Shown in pieces: positions 32,733 to 41,612 of a stretch of 64,000 nt of DNA. Positions within the stretch are counted from its first letter, which is position 1. Each line of letters starts with the position of its first letter. The notes under the pieces are model-generated. The model saw nothing but the letters and a program-made list of their open reading frames with translations. It did not search any database and had not been told where the DNA came from. A program made the position numbers and the translations under genes. Source of the DNA: Aldehydirespirator sp965248735. GTDB taxonomy: Bacteria > Actinomycetota > Acidimicrobiia > Acidimicrobiales > Aldehydirespiratoraceae. The stretch spans positions 3,038,001 through 3,102,000 of the forward strand of contig OZ252146.1 in the NCBI GenBank assembly GCA_965248735.1, written 5' to 3'.

Positions 32733-34586
32733 CTAGCCGCGGGGGGCGGGCGGACCCGCACCAGGCGGACCGTACCCGCCGGGAGGACCCGCACCAGGCT
32801 GACCCGCGCCAGGCGGACCGTACCCGCCAGGAGGACCCGCACCAGGCGGAACCGCACCAGGCGGACCGTACCGGCCGGGAGGACCCGCACCAGGAGGACC
32901 CGCACCAGGCGGACCCGCACCAGGCGGACCCGCACCAGGCGGACCCGCACCAGGCGGACCGTACCGGCCGGGAGGACCCGCACCAGGCGGACCCGCACCA
33001 GGCTGACCCGCGCCAGGCTGACCCGCACCAGGCGGACCGTACGGGCCGGGAGGACCCGCACCAGGCTGATCGTGCCAGCCGGGCGGCGGACCGTGGCGCG
33101 GATCAATCCGGCCGTCGCCAGGCCTCGTCGGTCGCTCGGGCTGGTCCTGCCGCCCTCTCCGGCGCCTGCGTCCACTGCGAGAATCAAGCGGCAGCCGGTA
33201 GTCGTCGAAGTCCTCTGGCACGAGCACGAACTCGGGGTGTGACTCGATGCCGAGTTCTCCCACGTCTTGGCCGACATACTCGACGTCGCGGGACACCCGC
33301 ATGCCGACCGTGATGTCTATGGCCTTCCAGACGATGAGGGAGGCTGTGAACGTGAACGCCGTAACCGACGCCACCCCCAATAGCTGGACACCGAAATCGG
33401 CTCCTCCCGCGATGCTCGCAGCCAGTGTCCCCCAGACGCCGGCCACCAGATGCACAGGGATGGCACCGACCACGTCGTCCAGCTTCAGCCGCTCCATCAG
33501 TCTGGTCGCCACGGAGCAGAGCAGGCCGCCGACGGCGCCAATGATGACCGCCCACCAGCTCTCGGCGATATTGGGGGCGGCGGTTATCGATACCAGTCCG
33601 GCCAGAGCGCCGTTGAGGCTCGAGGCGAGGCCCAATCGGCCGAAGAGCGGGCGGGCTACGATCACTGCGGCGATCAGTCCGCTGGCCGCGGCGAGGTTGG
33701 TGTTAGCCAAGACGCTGCTCATCACGACCGCGTCCACGGGAGTGGCCAGGGCCAATTGCGAGCCGCCGTTGAATCCGAACCAGCCGAGCCACAGGATCAA
33801 GACGCCGAGGGTCACCACGAGCACGTTGGAGGGCGGCGTGGCCTTCACGCTGCCGTCGGGACGGAACTTGCCGCGGCGGGGCCCGACGACCAGCAGTGCG
33901 GCGAGTCCGGCGCATCCGCCTGTGACGTGCACGACTGTGGAGCCGGCAAAGTCCTGGAAGCCCCTTTCGGCGAGCCAGCCGCCGCCCCATACCCAAGCGC
34001 CTGCTATCGGGTAGATGAACGCGGTGAGGACGAGCGTGAACGCCCAGAACACCCACACCTTGACCCGTTCAAGGATGGCACCGGAGACGATCGATGCGGC
34101 GGTAGCCACGAAGAGCATCTGGAAGAACCAACTCGACATCACGGCGTGTCCCGTGCCGACAACCTCGTCGATGCGGTCCGTCGCCCCGTCGAACAGGGTC
34201 AGCTCCGCTGCCGACGGGCCATGCAGGAACCGGAACGTGCCAACGATGCCGTCGACGTCAACATACATGAGGTTGTAGCCCACGAAGAAGTACGCGAGCC
34301 CGGCGATCGAGAAGATGCCAACGTTCTTGAGGCAGATCATCGAAGCGTTCTTGGTGCGGACCGAGCCGGACTCGAGCATCGTGAAGCCGGCGCACATCCA
34401 CATCACCAGCGCTCCCCACACCAAGAACGAGAATGTGCTGAGAATGAACTGGATGTCCGGGTAGTGAGGGGGCGGGACATCGTCGGGCTGCACCGCGTGA
34501 GCAGCGCCGGGCAGAACCGACCAGAACCCGAGCACCAGCAACGCCGCCAGAGCCACCTTGACAATCCGGCTGCGGTCCACATGCAT
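32733..34586 (-). CDS. amt: Ammonium transporter (Amt family) with long Pro/Gly-repeat tail
   Basis: Membrane channel for ammonium, 617 residues from an ATG with GAGGGAG nine bases upstream. A cleavable signal-like segment (ALLVLGFWSVLPGAAHA) precedes eleven membrane helices. Amt signatures are visible: GFTMLESGSVRTKNA, STVVHVTGGCAGLAAL (pore His) and ADFGVQLLGV. After the last helix comes a basic hinge and then about 110 residues of PPGAG-type repeats, which are unusual for Amt. It is transcribed divergently from the BMP transporter operon. Ammonia released by purine breakdown next door, or taken up under nitrogen limitation, is the likely cargo. Confidence 0.92.
   Translation of the reverse strand: MHVDRSRIVKVALAALLVLGFWSVLPGAAHAVQPDDVPPPHYPDIQFILSTFSFLVWGALVMWMCAGFTMLESGSVRTKNASMICLKNVGIFSIAGLAYFFVGYNLMYVDVDGIVGTFRFLHGPSAAELTLFDGATDRIDEVVGTGHAVMSSWFFQMLFVATAASIVSGAILERVKVWVFWAFTLVLTAFIYPIAGAWVWGGGWLAERGFQDFAGSTVVHVTGGCAGLAALLVVGPRRGKFRPDGSVKATPPSNVLVVTLGVLILWLGWFGFNGGSQLALATPVDAVVMSSVLANTNLAAASGLIAAVIVARPLFGRLGLASSLNGALAGLVSITAAPNIAESWWAVIIGAVGGLLCSVATRLMERLKLDDVVGAIPVHLVAGVWGTLAASIAGGADFGVQLLGVASVTAFTFTASLIVWKAIDITVGMRVSRDVEYVGQDVGELGIESHPEFVLVPEDFDDYRLPLDSRSGRRRRRGRQDQPERPTRPGDGRIDPRHGPPPGWHDQPGAGPPGPYGPPGAGQPGAGQPGAGPPGAGPPGRYGPPGAGPPGAGPPGAGPPGAGPPGAGPPGRYGPPGAVPPGAGPPGGYGPPGAGQPGAGPPGGYGPPGAGPPAPRG
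32745..33070. repeat. Tandem 15-base repeats coding PPGAG units
   Basis: Imperfect units such as GCACCAGGCGGACCC on the plus strand, about twenty in a row, inside the 3' part of the Amt gene. They encode Pro/Gly-rich pentapeptides interrupted by Tyr-containing variants (PYGPPG, RYGPPG). Length variation by slippage is likely. Confidence 0.85.
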
Positions 34587-34868
34587 GCGTCGGCTCCCTC
34601 TCTGCGGCCCGAACGGCCGACACATGCTATCGATCGCCCCGTGCGTTCTCCGGCGGACATCGGAACGCTAGGTCCAAAGGCTGTAGACAGCTGTGGCCGC
34701 GTACGTGCTCAGCGGTGCCGAGTGCCACGATCCACTGGGTGGGCCGACAGAGCCGCCTCGTAGCGCTGATTGGACAGCCAGGCTGCCCGGAGGCAACAAT
34801 GCCCTCGATTGTGTCAGTCCTTCCTGCACCAACCAGCGAAGGACCCTGACGGACCTCAAGGGGGGACG
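34587..34868. promoter_or_regulatory. Divergent promoter region between amt and BMP transporter operon
   Basis: 282 bases serving two oppositely oriented transcription units. I see no recognisable riboswitch or clear -10/-35 boxes. An AAGGGGG ribosome site precedes the lipoprotein ATG. Confidence 0.5.
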
Positions 34869-35969
34869 ATGATCCGACTTTCGACCAGAGTGCTAGCAAT
34901 TGCGTTCGCGTTCTCGATGGTGATGGTGGCGTGCGGGGATGACGAGCCGGCTTCAACGCCCGAACCGGCTTCGGCACCCGAGACGACTGCGGCACCCGAA
35001 CCGGCCACGGACGAAGCAGCGCCGAGCGAGGATCCCACGTCGCTTCACATCGCCGCCATCTTCCTCAACACCGCCGACGACACCTGGAGCACATCGCTCG
35101 TCGGGGCACTCGACCGCGTGGCTGCGGAACGACCGCGCGATCTCGACATCACCTACGAGATCTTCGAGAACATCGCCTACGCAGACGGCGAGCGGGTCAT
35201 TCGCCAAACCGCGGAGACGGGCAACTTCGACATGATCATCGCCCACAGCACCTACTCGGACGGCATCTACGCCGTGAGGGATGACTTCCCAGACATTCTG
35301 TTCTCATTCACCGGGTCCGGTAACGAGGGTCGGGGTGGCAACGCCTATTGGCTGGACGTTCTGCCCCATGAGGCTGCCTACCTCACCGGCGTTGCCGCGG
35401 GTCGACTCAACGAGACCGGAGTCATCGGCGCTGTAGCCGCATTCCCGTTCCCGAACGTAAACGGCCCGGTGAACGCGTTCTTCGAAGGCGCTCGTTCGGT
35501 GAGCCCGGACATCGAGACTCGCGTCACCTACATCGAGAGTTGGTTCGATCCGGCCGCCGCACAGGAGGCCGGCACCGCACTCATCGAGGAGGGTGCGGAC
35601 AGCCTCTACGCGGCTTCTACCTTCGGGACTTTCCAAGCGGCTCTAGAGGCGGACCGGGCGTTCGCCATCGGCGATCTGGACGACCAGGAGGCACTGGCTC
35701 CCGAGGTCGTCATCACAAGCGTGTTGATCCTCTGGGATCCGGGGTTGAAGGTCTTGGTCGACGAGTGGTGGGCGCACGTCACCGCCGGAGAGCCATATGA
35801 CGCTCCAGTCGACCGGATCCAATTCCTCATGGCCGAAGGTGGAGCGGACATCGCGCCGCTGAACGAGGCCCTTGTGCCCGCCGACGTGATAGAGGAGGTC
35901 AACGGCCTTCGGGAGCAGGTCCTGAACGGAGACCTCGTCGTCGAGTTCAATCCAGGGCCCGTCGAATGA
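34869..35969 (+). CDS. BMP-family ABC transporter substrate-binding lipoprotein
   Basis: Extracellular lipoprotein of the basic-membrane-protein (BMP/NupN) family, which binds nucleosides or similar purine compounds. A signal peptide ends in a lipobox with Cys22 (MVAC). A Pro/Glu/Ala-rich linker (residues 25-55) tethers the binding domain. Typical segments are HIAAIFLNTADDTWS, FDMIIAHSTYSDG and DILFSFTGSGN. Total 366 residues. It is the first gene of a run with a deaminase, an ABC ATPase and two permeases, all on the plus strand. The nearby purine enzymes suggest a purine or nucleoside ligand. Confidence 0.88.
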   Translation: MIRLSTRVLAIAFAFSMVMVACGDDEPASTPEPASAPETTAAPEPATDEAAPSEDPTSLHIAAIFLNTADDTWSTSLVGALDRVAAERPRDLDITYEIFENIAYADGERVIRQTAETGNFDMIIAHSTYSDGIYAVRDDFPDILFSFTGSGNEGRGGNAYWLDVLPHEAAYLTGVAAGRLNETGVIGAVAAFPFPNVNGPVNAFFEGARSVSPDIETRVTYIESWFDPAAAQEAGTALIEEGADSLYAASTFGTFQAALEADRAFAIGDLDDQEALAPEVVITSVLILWDPGLKVLVDEWWAHVTAGEPYDAPVDRIQFLMAEGGADIAPLNEALVPADVIEEVNGLREQVLNGDLVVEFNPGPVE

Positions 35970-36041
35970 ACGCCCACTAGCGTTCGGCTCGATCTCGCAG
36001 GCTGACGGCCTGCAGCAACAGCAGCCCGAAGGGAGCGACGC

Positions 36042-36533
36042 ATGTCGGCGTTGACCGAGCGTGACGAACAGTTGCTGCGGCAGGCGATCGATGTCTCGCG
36101 GCGCTCCCGGGCGAACGGAAACCACCCGTTCGGCGCGATATTTGTCGATAGTTTGGGGAAGGTTCTCGTCGAGGCTGAAAACTCGGTGGTCACGACCGGC
36201 GATCTGATCGGCCACGCCGAGACAAACCTGGCGCGCGAGGTCGGCCGCACGCTGACCGCCGAGCAGATCGCCGGCGGCACGGTGTACGCGAGCTGTGAAC
36301 CATGCGCGATGTGCGCCGGTGCCATGTATTGGGCCGGCATTTGCTGTCTCGTCTATGCCATGAGCGAGGCGGATCTGCTGCCATTCGACAGCGGCGAGCG
36401 AGACGAGAACGCCACGATGACCGGCGTCGGATGTCGTGCCGTGCTCGCCAGCGGGCAGCGCCACATCGAAGTCAGCGGCCCACATCTCGTGGAACAGGCG
36501 CTTCAGGTTCATCACGGGTTCTGGGGCGACTAG
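36042..36533 (+). CDS. Nucleoside/guanine deaminase (CDA superfamily)
   Basis: Zinc-dependent deaminase of 163 residues. Metal and catalytic residues are present: His58 and Glu60 in GHAETN, and Cys88/Cys91 in EPCAMCAGAMYW. This resembles bacterial guanine deaminase and related nucleoside deaminases more than tRNA-specific TadA, though a substrate cannot be fixed from sequence. It stands inside the BMP transporter operon, so it probably acts on the imported compound (for example guanine to xanthine). RBS region AAGGGAGC lies before the ATG. Confidence 0.85.
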   Translation: MSALTERDEQLLRQAIDVSRRSRANGNHPFGAIFVDSLGKVLVEAENSVVTTGDLIGHAETNLAREVGRTLTAEQIAGGTVYASCEPCAMCAGAMYWAGICCLVYAMSEADLLPFDSGERDENATMTGVGCRAVLASGQRHIEVSGPHLVEQALQVHHGFWGD

Positions 36534-36599
36534 AGGCTCCGGCCCGAACAGCGATGCACCTCGACCTCCGCCGAGTCAGCGATTGCGCTCCGGCGATGC

Positions 36600-38192
36600 G
36601 TGGACACCAGTGAGAAGCCGGCACGAACCGCTTCAGAACCGTTCGGTGCAATGAACGGATCGAGTGCCAACCCCGTCCTGTTGCGGGCCAAGAACGTGAC
36701 GAAACGGTTCCCCGGTGTGGTCGCCAACGACGACGTCACCCTGGAACTGAAACGAGGCAGGGTGCACTGCCTGCTCGGGGAGAACGGCGCAGGCAAGAGC
36801 ACTCTCGCAGACATGTTCTACGGCGTCCACCAGCCCGACGAGGGAGTCATCGAGCTGCGCGGAGAGCCGATCCTCATGGTCTCGCCACGAGAAGCCATCG
36901 CTGCGGGGATTGGAATGGTCCGTCAGCACTTCGAGCTCGTCGCGCCGATGTCGGTGCTCGAGAACGTCGTCATCGGCACCCGTGGCGATGCGAGAGTCGA
37001 TCTTCGGACGGCGCGAGATCGTCTGCAGCAGTTGTGTGACCAGTACGGGGTGGAAGTCGACATCGACTCTCCTGTCGGCGACCTAGCGGTGGGGCAGCAA
37101 CAGTGGGTCGAGATCCTCAAGGCGATCTATCTGGGCGTCGAGATATTGATCCTCGATGAGCCGACGGCGGTCCTGACGCCCGAAGGCGTCGAGCGGCTCT
37201 TCGCAACCCTTCGGCGCATGACCTCCGAGGGTCTGACCATCGTGCTGATCACCCACAAGCTCCATGAAGTGATGGAGATCTCTGACGACGTGACCGTCCT
37301 CCGGCGCGGCCGCGTGGTTCGGACCGCCCACACCTCAGACGTGGGTATGGCCGACCTGACCAGGATGATGGTCGGCCGCGATGTCGCCCTGACGATCGAT
37401 GTTGCGGATGCTTCGCGGGGATCTCTGGTGCTCGATGTCTCGGGGCTGGACGCGGCGACCGACTCCGGCCGAGGCTCCCTCAAGCAGGTGTCGATCCAAG
37501 TGTACGAGCGCGAGATTCTGGGGATCGCCGGTGTCTCGGGCAACGGCCAGGATGCGCTCTTTGACGTGCTCGTCGGAATGCAGCGGGCCGATGCGGGCAC
37601 CATCCACGTCGACGGACACGACCTGGCGGGATTGTCGCCTGCCGACAGACTCGAACTCGGTGTCGCAAGCGTTCCAGCCGACCGCATCCATCAAGGCCTC
37701 ATGATGGACTTCTCGATCAGCGAGAACCTGATCCTCGGTCGCCAACGCTCCGATCGCTTCGGGCGGCGGGGCTGGCTGAACCAGACCGGCATCGCGAGCT
37801 TCGCGGATGACTCGTTCGCGGACTACGACATCGCCGCGCCGTCGCCAACCCATGTCACCCGGGTCCTCTCAGGCGGGAACTTGCAGAAAGTCGTGATGGC
37901 GCGGGAGCTCGCCGGCCAACCTCGACTGCTGATAGTTCACCAACCGACGAGAGGCTTGGACATCGGAGCCAGCGAGTACGTGCGGCGGCGACTGATCGAG
38001 GAGCGAGATCGTGGCGCAGCAGTTCTCCTGGTCTCCGAGGATCTGGACGAGCTGCTGAACCTGTCAAGTCGCATCGCGGTCATGTTCGACGGCCGCATCG
38101 TCGGCGAGGTCGACCGCCGCGACGCAACCATCGATCAGATCGGTCTCTGGATGGCCGGGGTCTCAGGCACGCAGAGCGAGGCTCTGGCGTGA
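36600..38192 (+). CDS. BMP-type ABC transporter ATP-binding protein (two ABC domains)
   Basis: A 530-residue protein with two tandem ABC ATPase domains, as in NupO/YufO and sugar-type importers. Domain 1: Walker A GENGAGKS (from residue 60), signature VGQQQ, Walker B ILILDEPTAVLTP. Domain 2: a degenerate Walker A (GVSGNGQDAL) and signature LSGGNLQKVVMAREL, then LLIVHQPTRGLDIGAS. Degenerate second Walker A motifs are usual in this family. The stop overlaps the GTG of permease 1. It energises nucleoside/purine import together with the next two genes. Confidence 0.92.
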   Translation: MDTSEKPARTASEPFGAMNGSSANPVLLRAKNVTKRFPGVVANDDVTLELKRGRVHCLLGENGAGKSTLADMFYGVHQPDEGVIELRGEPILMVSPREAIAAGIGMVRQHFELVAPMSVLENVVIGTRGDARVDLRTARDRLQQLCDQYGVEVDIDSPVGDLAVGQQQWVEILKAIYLGVEILILDEPTAVLTPEGVERLFATLRRMTSEGLTIVLITHKLHEVMEISDDVTVLRRGRVVRTAHTSDVGMADLTRMMVGRDVALTIDVADASRGSLVLDVSGLDAATDSGRGSLKQVSIQVYEREILGIAGVSGNGQDALFDVLVGMQRADAGTIHVDGHDLAGLSPADRLELGVASVPADRIHQGLMMDFSISENLILGRQRSDRFGRRGWLNQTGIASFADDSFADYDIAAPSPTHVTRVLSGGNLQKVVMARELAGQPRLLIVHQPTRGLDIGASEYVRRRLIEERDRGAAVLLVSEDLDELLNLSSRIAVMFDGRIVGEVDRRDATIDQIGLWMAGVSGTQSEALA

Positions 38193-39313
38193 ACACAAGG
38201 CTTCCAACGACGCCCGGGGCGCCATCGAGGAGCTTGCTCCAGAGAGTCGGGTGGCGCCTCGAGAGACGGCTCGATGTGAAGCCCTGGCATGAAGCCGTGA
38301 CTCTGGTGGCTTCGTTTCTCGTCGGATTGGCGATCTGCTCAATTCTGATTGCCGCTTCCGACAAGAGCGTCTACGACTCGTACAAGGCGCTGTTCGACGG
38401 TGCCTTCGGATCCAGGAGGGCGATCTACGAGACTCTGGTCCAGGCGACGCCACTCATCTTTACCGGTCTCGCGGCCGCCTTCGCATTCCGGGCCAAAGTA
38501 TGGAACATCGGAGGCGAGGGCCAGTTCTTTGCCGGTGCGATGGGAGCGTTCTTCGTGAGCGATCTGTGGAGCGACGTTCTTCCTCGCGTCGTCATGGTGC
38601 CAGTCCTGTTCATCGGGGCTGCCGCAGCCGGGGCGTTGTGGGCGTCGATTGCAGGCGTATTGAAGGCTCGCTACGACACCAACGAGATCATCACAACCGT
38701 GATGCTCAACTTCATCATTCTCCTCATTCTGTCCTATCTCCTCGGCGACATGTGGCGGGCCCCCGACACCTACTACTTCCAGACTGAGCGACTACCGGAG
38801 TCGACCCACCTGCCGCTGATGATTGGAGGAAGTCGGCTTCACTGGGGATTCGGCGTTGCGCTGGGCATGGCCGCCGCCGTCCTCGTCGTGCTCAGACGCA
38901 CAGCGCTGGGCTACGAGGTGCGAGGTATAGGCATGAACCGGACTGCGGGCTCCTACAAGGGGATCTCGGTTTCTCGAATAACGGTGCTTGTGATGATCAT
39001 CAGCGGGTCGCTGGCTGGAATGGCCGGGGCGGCCGAGCTGTCCGGCGTGCATCATCGCCTGCAACTAGACATCTCCAACAATTTCGGATTCGTGGGCATC
39101 ATCATTGCGCTCGTCGGTCGTCTGCACCCGGTTGGAGTGATTGCGAGCGCCATCGGATTTGGGGCGCTTGTGAACGGCGCGACGACGATGCAGATCCAGA
39201 CAGGGATCCCGGCTGCGCTCGTTGACGTCGTCCAGGGACTCACACTCATCTTCGTGCTGACCGGCGCCGTGGCGGTGCGCTACCGACTGCGGAGGACTCG
39301 GACCGATGAGTGA
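38189..39313 (+). CDS. BMP-type ABC transporter permease 1
   Basis: A 374-residue integral membrane permease (NupP/YufP-like) with about ten hydrophobic helices. ATPLIFTGLAAAFAFRAKVW and NIGGEGQFFAGAMGAFF are typical of this permease group. The GTG start overlaps the ATPase stop, and the stop overlaps the start of permease 2, so the genes are tightly coupled. Confidence 0.92.
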   Translation: MNTRLPTTPGAPSRSLLQRVGWRLERRLDVKPWHEAVTLVASFLVGLAICSILIAASDKSVYDSYKALFDGAFGSRRAIYETLVQATPLIFTGLAAAFAFRAKVWNIGGEGQFFAGAMGAFFVSDLWSDVLPRVVMVPVLFIGAAAAGALWASIAGVLKARYDTNEIITTVMLNFIILLILSYLLGDMWRAPDTYYFQTERLPESTHLPLMIGGSRLHWGFGVALGMAAAVLVVLRRTALGYEVRGIGMNRTAGSYKGISVSRITVLVMIISGSLAGMAGAAELSGVHHRLQLDISNNFGFVGIIIALVGRLHPVGVIASAIGFGALVNGATTMQIQTGIPAALVDVVQGLTLIFVLTGAVAVRYRLRRTRTDE

Positions 39314-40253
39314 CGTCCTCGAAGCACTCATCAACCTCGGCGTGCTGGCGAGCGCCATCCGCATCGCCACGCCACTGCTGCTCGCCGCATTGGGCGAGAT
39401 GGTGACAGAACGGGCAGGCGTATTGAATCTAGGACTTGAGGGCACGATCACGGTTGCCGCATTCGGGTCGTTCGTCGTAGCCGACAAGGCAGACTCCCTC
39501 TGGCTGGGAGTGCTCAGCGGTATCGGGGCGGGCGTTCTTCTTGCGCTGTTGATGGCAATGCTCGTGAGCACTATCAAGGTCGAGCAGGTTGTCGCTGGAC
39601 TTGCGCTCAACCTCTTTGGCATCGGAATGAGCTTCTACCTGTTCCGAGCGTTCTATCCGCAGTCCGGAGGCGGCGAGACTCCACGAAGCGACACCTTCGA
39701 CTTTGCTGAGGTGCCCATACTGTCTGACATTCCCGGTCTCGGAGAGGTCGTCTTCAGCCAGCACTGGCTGACGTACGTGGCCATCCTCACCTGTCCCGTG
39801 CTGTGGTTCGTGCTGAATCGGACACAGTTCGGCCTTGAGCTTCGAAGCGTCGGCAACAATCCAGCTGCCTGCGACATGCGCGGCATCAGCGTTGCGAGGA
39901 TGCAGTACCTGGCACTGGCCTTCGGGGGGGCCATGGCCGGTCTGGCAGGCGTGTTCCTGAGTGTGTTCCTGTCGGGGCTGTTCTTTGTCGATGTGGCGTC
40001 CGGTCGGGGATGGATAGCGCTGGCGATCGTCATATTCGGAAACTGGCGAATCGGACGGATCCTGATCGGTGCCCTCTTCTTCGGCTACCTCGATGCCTAC
40101 CAGTTGTCGCTGCAGGCTCGAGGCGTGGATGTCCCCCACCAGTTGCTCCTCGCGCTGCCCTTCGCGTTGACAATTCTGGCCCTCGTCGTGAATCGGCGTC
40201 GCAGCCATGAACCGCTGCACCTCGGCGCGCCGTACTTCAGGGGCGAGAGATAG
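39306..40253 (+). CDS. BMP-type ABC transporter permease 2
   Basis: A 315-residue permease (NupQ/YufQ-like), partner of permease 1. Marks: ALGEMVTERAGVLNLGLEGT near the N terminus, and FGLELRSVGNNPAACDMRGI, the cytoplasmic coupling loop. Overlaps the upstream gene by eight bases. Eleven bases separate it from the FAD subunit of molybdenum hydroxylase 1, so transport and oxidation genes may share a transcript. Confidence 0.92.
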   Translation: MSDVLEALINLGVLASAIRIATPLLLAALGEMVTERAGVLNLGLEGTITVAAFGSFVVADKADSLWLGVLSGIGAGVLLALLMAMLVSTIKVEQVVAGLALNLFGIGMSFYLFRAFYPQSGGGETPRSDTFDFAEVPILSDIPGLGEVVFSQHWLTYVAILTCPVLWFVLNRTQFGLELRSVGNNPAACDMRGISVARMQYLALAFGGAMAGLAGVFLSVFLSGLFFVDVASGRGWIALAIVIFGNWRIGRILIGALFFGYLDAYQLSLQARGVDVPHQLLLALPFALTILALVVNRRRSHEPLHLGAPYFRGER

Positions 40254-40263
40254 CAGCTAGAGC

Positions 40264-41112
40264 ATGAAGCCACCCCCGCTCTTGTACTGCCGGCCGCGGG
40301 CCCTCGACGAGGCTCTGGCTGTGCTGGCCGAGCACGGCGAGGAGGCGAGACCGCTCGCCGGGGGCCAGAGCCTGGTTCCCATGCTCAACCACCGGCTGGC
40401 TCGCCCGGCCGTGCTCGTCGACATCGGTGCCATCGGTGAGCTCCAGCGGATGGAGCGCCGGCAATCGGACTGGCTGATCGGCGCCACGGTCACCCAGCGC
40501 CGTGTCGAGCGGGACAGGATCGAGGGCTGCGAGCTGTTGCGCTTGGCGATGCCGTTCATCGGGCATCGCCAGATACGTGCTCGCGGGACGATCGGCGGCA
40601 GTATCGCTCATGCTGATCCGGCAGCCGAACTGCCGGCCGTTGCCGTAACCGTCGACGCCACCATGGTTGCCGCCGGCATCGACGGAGAGCGGGCTATCGG
40701 TGCTTCCTCGTTCTTTGTGGGCCCCTACATGAACTCACTCGAAGAGGGCGAGATCCTCTCCCATGTGATCTTCCCGGTGGTTCCGTCCACGACCAGATGC
40801 TCTTTCAGGGAATTCGCCCGGCGCAAGGGCGACTTCGCGGTCGCCGGCGTTGCGGTTGCGATCGATTTCGCGGACCGCTCTGTATCGACCGCCCGCCTCA
40901 CGGCGTTCGCAATCGGATCCAACCCGGTGCGTCTCTCCGGCGCGGAGCGAGCCATCTCCGGCCGCGCCCTCGATGACGCCGCGATAGCCGACGCCGGCGC
41001 AGCCGCGGGCGCGGAGACCGAGCCGTGGGACGACATCCACGGATCGGCCGAGTATCGCCGCCAGCTCGTAGCCGTGCTGTTGCGACGAGCGTTGGAGGAG
41101 GTGGCTGCATGA
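40264..41112 (+). CDS. Molybdenum hydroxylase 1, FAD-binding subunit (CoxM/XdhB-like)
   Basis: A 282-residue FAD-domain subunit passing electrons from the Fe-S subunit to an acceptor. FAD-binding motifs: EEARPLAGGQSLVPMLNHRL near the N terminus and RARGTIGGSIAHADPAAELP in the middle (both pyrophosphate-binding loops). The C-terminal CO-dehydrogenase-flavoprotein-type domain follows. The stop overlaps the ATG of the Fe-S subunit (ATGA). First of three genes in M-S-L order. Confidence 0.93.
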   Translation: MKPPPLLYCRPRALDEALAVLAEHGEEARPLAGGQSLVPMLNHRLARPAVLVDIGAIGELQRMERRQSDWLIGATVTQRRVERDRIEGCELLRLAMPFIGHRQIRARGTIGGSIAHADPAAELPAVAVTVDATMVAAGIDGERAIGASSFFVGPYMNSLEEGEILSHVIFPVVPSTTRCSFREFARRKGDFAVAGVAVAIDFADRSVSTARLTAFAIGSNPVRLSGAERAISGRALDDAAIADAGAAAGAETEPWDDIHGSAEYRRQLVAVLLRRALEEVAA

Positions 41113-41612
41113 CTGCTCCGACTGCGCGACGAGTCGAACCGTCCAGCGAGGTGCCGATCAACGTGACCGTCAACGGCGTGGCGGTGGACGCCGTCGTGCC
41201 GGCGCGGCAGCTTCTGGTCGACTTCATTCGAGACGTGCTGCGCCTCACCGGCACCCACGTCGGCTGTGAGCAGGGGATCTGTGGTGCGTGCACCATAGAT
41301 GTCGATGGCGAACCGGTCCGATCCTGCATCATGCTGGCGGCCCAGGTCGATGGATCTGCCCTGACAACGGTGGAGGGACTCTCCTCAGAGGGCCTGAATC
41401 CGCTGCAGCAAGCCTTCAAGGAGAACCACGGGCTGCAATGCGGGTTCTGCACTCCGGGATTCCTGATGACACTGTCAACCGTCGACCCCGACGAGTACCC
41501 CGGCGAGGACGGAATCCGCGAGGCCATATCAGGCAACCTCTGCCGCTGCACTGGCTATGGAGGCATCCTGCAGGCAGTGCGCAGCGCGTGGAATCGAGCA
41601 AATGATGAGTGA
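41109..41612 (+). CDS. Molybdenum hydroxylase 1, [2Fe-2S] subunit (CoxS/XdhC-like)
   Basis: A 167-residue subunit with two [2Fe-2S] clusters. The plant-ferredoxin-type set is in HVGCEQGICGACTID and RSC; the C-terminal helical set is in QCGFCTPGF and NLCRCTGYGGI. An N-terminal extension of about 15 residues precedes INVTVNG. It overlaps the FAD subunit by four bases and the large subunit start by eight. Confidence 0.94.
   Translation: MTAPTARRVEPSSEVPINVTVNGVAVDAVVPARQLLVDFIRDVLRLTGTHVGCEQGICGACTIDVDGEPVRSCIMLAAQVDGSALTTVEGLSSEGLNPLQQAFKENHGLQCGFCTPGFLMTLSTVDPDEYPGEDGIREAISGNLCRCTGYGGILQAVRSAWNRANDE

Noticed and set aside
32745..33070. CRISPR-like regular repeats
   Set aside because: Units are 15 bases, contiguous, without spacers, and code for Pro/Gly pentapeptides in frame with the Amt gene.
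33450..34763. 437-residue plus-strand ORF opposite the ammonium transporter gene
   Set aside because: Antisense shadow in high-GC DNA; no domain or start context, while the Amt frame is certain.
34587..34868. Purine riboswitch before the BMP transporter operon
   Set aside because: No conserved three-way-junction purine aptamer pattern could be recognised by eye.
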